From an uncultured Clostridia bacterium (GTDB lineage Bacteria > Bacillota > Clostridia > Oscillospirales > Acutalibacteraceae), in NCBI GenBank assembly GCA_937880805.1, contig CALGRR010000063.1, positions 1-12,673 on the forward strand: a stretch of DNA of 12,673 nt, written 5' to 3'. The notes beneath the pieces were generated by a model. The model did no database searches and had not been told where the DNA came from. It was given only the letters and a program-made list of their open reading frames with translations. Position 1 is the stretch's first letter. Each line of letters begins with the position of its first letter. Shown in pieces: positions 1 through 5,081 of the stretch. The position numbers and the translations under genes were made by a program.

Positions 1-801
1 TCAATCTTTGATGTTCAGGTCAAGCGACTTCACGAATATAAGCGTCAGCATCTCAATGCCCTCAATATTCTTGCAAAATATCTTGAAATCAAGGCAAATC
101 CCAATGCAGATTACACTCCGCACACCTATATTTTCGGTGCGAAGGCGGCTTCGGGATACTATATGGCAAAGAAAATCATTGAATTTATCTGTGCCCTTGC
201 CGACCTTATCAATAATGACCCCGTTGTTAAGGATAAGCTTAAGGTTGTTTATATTGAGGATTACAATGTTTCGATGGCAGAGGCACTTATGCCCGCCGCA
301 GACATCAGCGAGCAGATTTCGCTTGCAGGCACGGAAGCCAGCGGTACGGGCAATATGAAGCTTATGATGAACGGTGCAATAACTCTCGGCACAATGGACG
401 GAGCCAATGTTGAGATTTTTGAATCCGTAGGTGCAGAGAATATTCTTATCTTCGGTATGAACACTCCCGAGGTTAATGAGCTTAAAAAGAGAGGCTACAC
501 ACCCCTCAGCTACTACAGCAACAACGCCGAAATTCACAATGCCGTTGATTTTATCAACAAGGGTATCAAGGGCAAGCAGTTCAGCGAAATCGGCGGAACA
601 ATCATTCATCACGACCCCTATATGGTGCTTGCCGATTTTGCGGATTACCGCAATGTGCAGAAGCAGGCAGAGCAGATATGGCACGAAACAGAAAGATGGA
701 ACAGAATGTCACTCATCAATATTGCAGGATCGGGCATTTTCGCTGCAGACCGTGCAATAAATGAATACGGTGCAGACATCTGGCACGCTGACAAAATTTA
801 A
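1..801 (+). CDS. glgP: Glycogen/starch phosphorylase, C-terminal part (5' end outside window)
   Basis: This is the C-terminal 266 residues of an alpha-glucan phosphorylase (GT35), a cytoplasmic enzyme that releases glucose-1-phosphate from glycogen or maltodextrin using phosphate and pyridoxal phosphate. The reading frame is open from base 1. It shows the family motif VKRLHEYKRQ at fragment residues 7-16 and the PLP-binding motif EASGTGNMK, with the Schiff-base lysine at fragment residue 120 (codon 358-360), followed by the usual NGAITLGTMDGANVE stretch. Family members are about 800 residues, so roughly two thirds of the protein lies upstream of the window. The C-terminus is intact and ends 11 bases before a strong terminator, so this is the last gene of its transcript. 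Identification is secure. The exact substrate preference (glycogen or maltodextrin) cannot be read from this fragment. Confidence 0.96.
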   Translation, partial: SIFDVQVKRLHEYKRQHLNALNILAKYLEIKANPNADYTPHTYIFGAKAASGYYMAKKIIEFICALADLINNDPVVKDKLKVVYIEDYNVSMAEALMPAADISEQISLAGTEASGTGNMKLMMNGAITLGTMDGANVEIFESVGAENILIFGMNTPEVNELKKRGYTPLSYYSNNAEIHNAVDFINKGIKGKQFSEIGGTIIHHDPYMVLADFADYRNVQKQAEQIWHETERWNRMSLINIAGSGIFAADRAINEYGADIWHADKI

Positions 802-812
802 TGTAAACAGAA

Positions 813-838
813 ACCGCCTCACCAATCGGTGAGGCGGT
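813..838. terminator. Bidirectional intrinsic terminator between convergent genes
   Basis: A perfect 11-bp stem (ACCGCCTCACC at 813-823 with GGTGAGGCGGT at 828-838) closes on a 4-base loop. It lies 11 bases after the glgP stop and 13 bases after the lipoprotein gene stop on the other strand. A T-rich stretch follows on the + strand (TCTTTTGTGTTTTATTTTG), and a weaker one follows on the - strand. Its position between two tail-to-tail genes suggests it serves both. Confidence 0.88.
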
Positions 839-851
839 AATCTTTTGTGTT

Positions 852-2855
852 TTATTTTGTTGTGAGTGAAACCATTGCGATAAAGCCGGTTTCAATATTT
901 TCGGTTCCCTTGATTGCAAAGTCAGAGGTAAATCCGTCGTTTGAATTTGTTGAACCGCAAACATAAACCTTCTTGCCGCCGTCGGAGCAGATGGTTCTTG
1001 CAAAGTCGCTGCGTGAACCGCCGAAGGAGTTCATTGTCTGAAGCTCACCGTATGTATTTACAGCATAAACGAACGAGTTGAAATCGCCGTTTTTGCTTGA
1101 TGAGCCTGCAAAGTCACGGTTGCCCGAAGCGGAGAAGCCCGAAACAACATAACCGCCGGAAACTTCTGCAATATCAGATATGAAGTCGCTTTCATAACCT
1201 TTTATGGGAGTAATCCACGAGGTTGCTCCCTTGGAATTGAACTTAACCATAATGCCGTCATAGGTGCCGTAGGGGCCGCCGTTATAAATATCCTTGAAGA
1301 AGTGTTTGTTGCCCTCCTTGCCGCTTGCATAGTCGCCTGCAAGAACGCAGCCGCCGTCGCTTGTGGCAACAATTTTGGAAAGCTCTGCAGAGCCTGTGTC
1401 GGAAACAGCCTTCATCCAGAGCACCTGACCGTTGGCACTGAAAGCAGCAGCGATAGTTGACATTCTGTTTTCAACTATTGCAAGACCTGCGTAGTCACCG
1501 TCTGCCATTGCGGTTGAAATACTTGCAAAGATTACGCCTGAATTGTTAACGTCAAGACCGTCTACTGAGCTTGCATCTTTGCCTGCGAGAGCCTTTTTCC
1601 AGGAAACGGAGCCGTTTGCTGTGTATTTAACAAGAACTGCTTTTGTTTCATATGATGAAAGACCCTTAACATCAAGGTCTGTTGAGTAGCTCATACCGCC
1701 AACAACAAAGCCGCCGTCAGGAGTTGCCGCAACAGAGTAGAATTCATCTGTTTCGCTGCCGCCGAAGAGCTTAATCCATTCTCTTTCGCCCTTCTTGGAA
1801 TATTTAACAATAAGGCCCTCTGCGGTGCCCTTGCACTTGTATTCTGCATCGCTTACAAGGTTTGTTGATGTGGTGTAGCCAACGGCAACAACGCTGCCGT
1901 CTTTGAGAACTGCAACATCCTGATATACGGTAAGGTCATCGCCTGAAATGGAATCCTGCCAAACGGTTTTGCCTTTTTCGTTTGCTTTAACCACGAATGA
2001 ACCCGATTTAAGGATTGCTTCGCCGGTTTCATTCATCTGAATAAATGTGCCGGCTGAAACAACTCCGCCGTCTGCGGCTAAATCGGAGCTTGAAAGAATA
2101 TAGTTAACAGATGCTTCGCCGAAGTTTGTGAACCAGTTGATTGAGGCTTTTTCGATTTTTACGGGAAGAGTGCCTAAAGGATCAAGAGGTCTTGATGTGG
2201 CATATGAGGGGGGCTCATAGGGCGAAGTTACTACGGGCTGAGTTGTAAACACAATGGGCTTCTGGGTTGTGGGGTTTGCCGAAGGAGTGTTGCCCGAGGG
2301 CGAGGTAACGGGATTTGTGGGTCTTGTAACGGGCTTAACAACATCAACCTGACCCTGCTGATTGGTTACGGCAGTCATACCGTTTTCCTGAGCGATGCTT
2401 GAAATTTCTTCATATTCGCTCGGTGTTACTTTGCTGGGGTCCTTAACGCTCACCTGGTTAAAGATGCTGCTGATTTCTTCGGGTGAAGCCTGCGTTGTGG
2501 GCTCCTTTTTAATAACGGTGTTGCCGCTTTCATCCTTATCGATGATAAGACCTTTATCCTGAGCGAGCTGCTCAACCTTTTCCTGCTGCTCGGGAGTAAG
2601 GGTGTTGAGATCGCCGTTGAAGCCTTCGGCATCCTCGCCGAGTGCCTCTGAAACAAGCTCAACAAGCTCTACCTTGGTTATGGTAATGGGCTCATATGCG
2701 TCGGGCACACCTGCCTGCCAGCTTTCGTTGGGCAGAAGAGTGGTGGTTGTGGAATCCTTATTATTTTCTTTAATGCTGCAGGCTGCAAATGTGGAAACAA
2801 GAAGAACAAGACACATCAGCACGCTGAGCATTGCAGTTGATTTCTTTTTCATCAT
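852..2855 (-). CDS. Secreted lipoprotein with tandem N-terminal repeats and a predicted seven-bladed beta-propeller
   Basis: This 667-residue protein begins with a lipoprotein signal peptide: a basic n-region, a hydrophobic core, and a lipobox FAAC with the lipidated Cys at residue 26. It should be anchored on the outer face of the cell membrane. Residues 57-178 contain two related copies of a roughly 60-residue helical unit. Residues 178-232 are a Thr/Pro-rich linker. From about 240 to the end, a D/N-G-G-x-V-x-x-G-type motif recurs about every 60 residues (near 262, 318, 379, 437, 499, 566 and 625), with intervening FGGSxxD and W-x-K strands, which suggests seven propeller blades. No catalytic residues are recognisable, so ligand or glycan binding and a surface scaffold role are only guesses. 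GGGGAGG (2859-2865) precedes two adjacent ATG codons, and the second one (2852) has the better spacing. The gene is monocistronic with its own promoter. Confidence 0.85.
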   Translation of the reverse strand: MMKKKSTAMLSVLMCLVLLVSTFAACSIKENNKDSTTTTLLPNESWQAGVPDAYEPITITKVELVELVSEALGEDAEGFNGDLNTLTPEQQEKVEQLAQDKGLIIDKDESGNTVIKKEPTTQASPEEISSIFNQVSVKDPSKVTPSEYEEISSIAQENGMTAVTNQQGQVDVVKPVTRPTNPVTSPSGNTPSANPTTQKPIVFTTQPVVTSPYEPPSYATSRPLDPLGTLPVKIEKASINWFTNFGEASVNYILSSSDLAADGGVVSAGTFIQMNETGEAILKSGSFVVKANEKGKTVWQDSISGDDLTVYQDVAVLKDGSVVAVGYTTSTNLVSDAEYKCKGTAEGLIVKYSKKGEREWIKLFGGSETDEFYSVAATPDGGFVVGGMSYSTDLDVKGLSSYETKAVLVKYTANGSVSWKKALAGKDASSVDGLDVNNSGVIFASISTAMADGDYAGLAIVENRMSTIAAAFSANGQVLWMKAVSDTGSAELSKIVATSDGGCVLAGDYASGKEGNKHFFKDIYNGGPYGTYDGIMVKFNSKGATSWITPIKGYESDFISDIAEVSGGYVVSGFSASGNRDFAGSSSKNGDFNSFVYAVNTYGELQTMNSFGGSRSDFARTICSDGGKKVYVCGSTNSNDGFTSDFAIKGTENIETGFIAMVSLTTK
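2322..2687 (-). repeat. Tandem duplication encoding two ~60-residue helical units in the lipoprotein
   Basis: Residues about 57-120 and 121-178 of the lipoprotein align with each other. The clearest part is residues 87-120 (starting TPEQQEKVEQLAQDKG) against 144-177 (starting TPSEYEEISSIAQENG), each ending in a V-x-K-x-x-T segment. The copies are diverged at protein level, so this is an old internal duplication. Confidence 0.6.
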
Positions 2856-2885
2856 AATCCTCCCCTATTATATTTAGGTATAGCC

Positions 2886-2914
2886 ATATTATCATAAAAT
2901 CCATCTAAAATCAA
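2886..2914 (-). promoter_or_regulatory. Sigma-A promoter of the lipoprotein gene
   Basis: Read on the - strand: -35 TTGATT (2909-2914), a 17-bp spacer (2892-2908), and -10 TAATAT (2886-2891) preceded by TGA, an extended -10 element. It lies about 30 bases upstream of the ribosome-binding site, at the right distance for a short leader. Confidence 0.75.
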
Positions 2915-2953
2915 CTGTATAAATAAAAATTAACATTCAATTAAAAAAACATC

Positions 2954-2982
2954 TTCATTTTTTCAGACAAATATATTATAAT
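2954..2982 (+). promoter_or_regulatory. Probable sigma-A promoter of nth
   Basis: A perfect -10 TATAAT (2977-2982) lies 27 bases before the nth start codon. A weak -35 TTCATT (2954-2959) sits at the ideal 17-bp spacing. Together with the lipoprotein promoter it forms a divergent, AT-rich promoter region. The leader would be very short. Confidence 0.6.
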
Positions 2983-3009
2983 GAAAATCGGATTACGGAG
3001 GTGTGGCTT

Positions 3010-3645
3010 ATGACAAAAAAAGAAAAAGCACTTCTTGCAACAGAAGCACTTAAAAAGAAATATCCCGATTCAATTTGTTCCCTTAACGCCGAAAACCCGT
3101 TGCAGCTCATTATTGCAACCCGTCTTTCCGCCCAATGCACCGATGCAAGGGTTAATCTTGTTACACCTGCTTTGTTTGAGAAATATAAAACCGTTGAAGA
3201 TTTTGCAAATGCGGATGTAAAAGATATTGAAAATCTTGTTCATTCCTGCGGATTTTACAGAGCGAAAGCCCGCAATATAATAGGAATGTGTCAAAAAATG
3301 ATTTCTGATTTCGGCGGAGAGGTGCCCGATACAATAGAAAAACTGACTTCGCTCCCCGGTGTGGGCAGAAAAACCGCAAATCTGATTATGGGCGATGTTT
3401 ACGGTCAGCCTGCAGTTGTTGCGGATACACACCTTATCAGAATTTCAAATCTGCTTGGTCTTGTTGAAACAAAAGACCCGTTCAAGGTTGAAATGCAGCT
3501 TCGCAAAATTCTGCCCGAAGAAGAAAGCAACGATTTTTGCCACAGATGCGTGCTTCACGGAAGAGATACCTGCATTTCGGGCAGACCCAAGTGCACAGAA
3601 TGTGAAATGCAGAGTTTTTGCAACTACGGCAAATCAAAAAAATGA
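3010..3645 (+). CDS. nth: Endonuclease III (DNA glycosylase/AP lyase)
   Basis: This 211-residue cytoplasmic base-excision-repair enzyme removes oxidised pyrimidines and cleaves the resulting abasic site. The helix-hairpin-helix LPGVGRKTAN is at residues 115-124, with catalytic Lys121, and the catalytic Asp is Asp139 in VADTH. The C-terminus carries the complete [4Fe-4S] ligand set C188-x6-C195-x2-C198-x5-C204. Length is normal for the family. ATG 3010 is chosen because GGAGG (2997-3001) sits 8 bases before it; an upstream in-frame GTG at 3001 overlaps that ribosome-binding site. The gene has its own promoter and appears monocistronic. Its last 12 bases overlap the 3' end of a gene on the opposite strand, and no terminator is visible between them. 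Confidence 0.96.
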   Translation: MTKKEKALLATEALKKKYPDSICSLNAENPLQLIIATRLSAQCTDARVNLVTPALFEKYKTVEDFANADVKDIENLVHSCGFYRAKARNIIGMCQKMISDFGGEVPDTIEKLTSLPGVGRKTANLIMGDVYGQPAVVADTHLIRISNLLGLVETKDPFKVEMQLRKILPEEESNDFCHRCVLHGRDTCISGRPKCTECEMQSFCNYGKSKK

Positions 3646-3906
3646 TGCGGCAAGAAAAATTGCACCGCTGATTGCGGCACCCGAGCAGGCGGCAGCCCCC
3701 ATATTAACGGCAAAGCGGATTTTGCTCTTTTTGAGCCTTGTTGCGGGCGGAATTCCCGCACCCTGAGCAATGATGGTTGCCCTCTCTTTAAGGTCGCCTT
3801 CGCTCACGGCAGAGAACTCGGGCTTTATGAAAAAAAGAACTTTTTCAAAATATTCGCATCCCGTTTCGGTTATCTCCACAACCTGTCTGTTAACACCCTT
3901 AATCAA
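3634..3906 (-). CDS. Small conserved-type protein with C-terminal membrane helix, function unknown
   Basis: This 90-residue protein starts MIKGVNRQVVEI and resembles a short hypothetical protein I recall from other Clostridia; no function is known to me. Residues 1-55 are soluble and mixed in character (EYFEKVLFFIKP in the middle). Basic residues RLKKSK come next, then a hydrophobic Ala/Gly-rich segment (about residues 66-90) that looks like a single C-terminal membrane anchor, so the N-terminal part probably faces the cytoplasm. The start is TTG at 3906: AAAGGGG lies 7 bases upstream, there is no in-frame ATG nearby, and the family-like N-terminus begins exactly there. The gene is tail-to-tail with nth and overlaps it by 12 bases. 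A possible promoter lies at 3964-3992. Confidence 0.75.
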   Translation of the reverse strand: MIKGVNRQVVEITETGCEYFEKVLFFIKPEFSAVSEGDLKERATIIAQGAGIPPATRLKKSKIRFAVNMGAAACSGAAISGAIFLAASFF

Positions 3907-3963
3907 AATGAAACCCCTTTCATTTTACAGTCTTTCTATCTTATTTTTGACAGAGCAGGCGGT

Positions 3964-3992
3964 TTTATACACTTAAAAAAGCTGTGTTTAAA
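3964..3992 (-). promoter_or_regulatory. Candidate promoter of the small TTG-start gene
   Basis: On the - strand: -35 TTTAAA (3987-3992), a 17-bp spacer, and -10 TATAAA (3964-3969). It lies about 40 bases before the AAAGGGG ribosome-binding site. Two DnaA-box-like sites (3965-3973 and 3983-3991) cover its -10 and -35 elements. The region is AT-rich, so a chance match is possible. Confidence 0.4.
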
Positions 3993-4113
3993 CAAGATAA
4001 ATATACAGTTTGTATAACGCACTTTTCACGCGTTTGATGTGGAAAAGTGAGTGGAAAACGTGGATAACCTAACGTGAAAACGTGAGAATCAAGCGGTTTT
4101 CCACGGTGGATAA
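3965..4113. promoter_or_regulatory. Cluster of DnaA-box-like 9-mers
   Basis: Within 149 bases there are six 8-of-9 matches to the DnaA box TTATNCACA: 3965-3973 (TTATACACT, + strand) and, on the - strand, 3983-3991 (TTAAACACA), 4009-4017 (TTATACAAA), 4038-4046 (TTTTCCACA), 4059-4067 (TTATCCACG) and 4105-4113 (TTATCCACC). Two 7-of-9 matches lie at 4050-4058 and 4097-4105. None is perfect. An A/T-rich stretch follows at 4115-4170. The spread occupies most of the 334-base gap between the small - strand gene and ogg, which otherwise holds no gene I can support. It could be a DnaA-titrating or regulatory site. No dnaA or dnaN is present, so calling it the chromosomal origin is not justified. Confidence 0.45.
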
Positions 4114-4114
4114 C
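4051..4114. repeat. Nested inverted and direct repeats in the intergenic region
   Basis: GTGGAAAAC (4051-4059) and its exact complement GTTTTCCAC (4096-4104) form a 9-bp inverted repeat. Each arm is followed closely by a copy of GTGGATAAC (4060-4068 and 4106-4114), giving a 9-bp direct repeat spaced by 46 bases. ACGTGAAAACGTGAG between them is itself repetitive. A second, imperfect inverted pair is ACTTTTCAC (4021-4029) against GTGGAAAAGT (4039-4048). The arrangement suggests protein-binding sites rather than a terminator, since no T-run follows. Confidence 0.6.
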
Positions 4115-4240
4115 TTCTTAATTCTGAAAAAGAACAATAAAAATGTTGAAAAAAGTTTGGAATTTGTCACAAAAAGATGAGAGATTTTTGGTGAATTTTC
4201 TATTTGACAAGGAAAAATATTACAATCTGGAGAATTGATT

Positions 4241-5062
4241 ATGACGGTTAAACCGCAAGAAAAAAACGGGCAGCTCGAGGTTGTTTGCGGCAGTCTTGAT
4301 ATAGCAAGAACGCTTGATTGCGGGCAGGCATTCAGGTGGGTGCAGACAGAGTCGGGAGCGTGGCACGGAGTTGCTTTCGGCAAGCCTCTTACCCTATCGC
4401 AGCAGGGCGAAAAAATTATTTTTCATAACACCTCGGAAGAGGATTTTGAAAACATATGGAAGCCCTATTTTGATATGGAAAGAGATTATTCTGCAATCTG
4501 CGAAAGGCTGAAGGCGGATAAGCACCTTGAAAGAGCAATAACCGAGTGCCCGGGAATAAGAATTTTAAAGCAGGATGAGTGGGAGGCACTTTGCTCCTTT
4601 ATTATTTCACAAAACAATAATATTCCCCGCATAAAGGGGATAATTGACCGCCTTTGCCGCTTGCTCGGCGATGATTTGGGCGGCGGCGATTATTCATTCC
4701 CGTCTGCCGAAAGAGTAGCTGCAGCGGGTGTTGAAGGCCTTGCACCCATAAGGGCGGGCTTCAGAGCAAAATATATTATTGATGCCGCCGAAAAATTTGC
4801 AGGCGGAGAAATAAATATTGATAAAATTTACTGCGGAACTCTTGACGAGGGCAGGGATGAACTGATAAAAATAAAGGGAGTGGGAGAAAAGGTTGCAAGA
4901 TGCACCCTTCTTTACGGCTTCGGCAAGGTTGATTCTTTCCCCGTTGATGTCTGGGTTAAAAGAATTATGAGTGAGCTTTATCCCGAAGGGCTTCCCGAAT
5001 GCACGGCTGGAGTAAGCGGAATAGCACAGCAATTTTTATTCCATTGGAGAAGAACTGTTTAA
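4241..5062 (+). CDS. ogg: 8-oxoguanine DNA glycosylase, OGG1-type
   Basis: This 273-residue cytoplasmic repair enzyme excises 8-oxoguanine opposite C and has AP-lyase activity. It has the OGG1 signature DCGQAFRW (26-33) in the N-terminal domain, SQNNNIPRIKGIIDRL (124-139), and the helix-hairpin-helix IKGVGEKVA (211-219) with catalytic Lys217. The catalytic Asp is Asp236 in FPVDVWVKR. The C-terminal GIAQQFLFHW is also typical of bacterial members. ATG 4241 is preferred because GGAGA (4229-4233) lies 7 bases upstream; an in-frame TTG at 4235 is too close to that site. The GH78 gene starts 19 bases after the stop, so the two are probably cotranscribed. It is the second oxidative-damage glycosylase in this window, after nth. 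Confidence 0.93.
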   Translation: MTVKPQEKNGQLEVVCGSLDIARTLDCGQAFRWVQTESGAWHGVAFGKPLTLSQQGEKIIFHNTSEEDFENIWKPYFDMERDYSAICERLKADKHLERAITECPGIRILKQDEWEALCSFIISQNNNIPRIKGIIDRLCRLLGDDLGGGDYSFPSAERVAAAGVEGLAPIRAGFRAKYIIDAAEKFAGGEINIDKIYCGTLDEGRDELIKIKGVGEKVARCTLLYGFGKVDSFPVDVWVKRIMSELYPEGLPECTAGVSGIAQQFLFHWRRTV

Positions 5063-5081
5063 AACCGAAAGGAGATACGGT

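Noticed and set aside
1..684. Long open frame on the - strand opposite glgP (227 codons)
   Set aside because: It lies antisense to clear phosphorylase coding sequence, has a Cys/His-rich nonsense composition and no recognisable domain or ribosome-binding site.
3001..3003. GTG as the nth start
   Set aside because: It overlaps the GGAGG that serves the ATG at 3010, so that ribosome-binding site could not serve it.
3965..4170. Chromosomal origin of replication (oriC)
   Set aside because: No dnaA, dnaN, rpmH or gyr gene is near and no box is a perfect match, so only a DnaA-box-like cluster is claimed.
4204..4226. Promoter for ogg from TTGACA (4204-4209) and TACAAT (4221-4226)
   Set aside because: The spacer is only 11 bp, far too short for a sigma-A promoter. 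No better -10 was found for this -35, so the ogg promoter is left unassigned.
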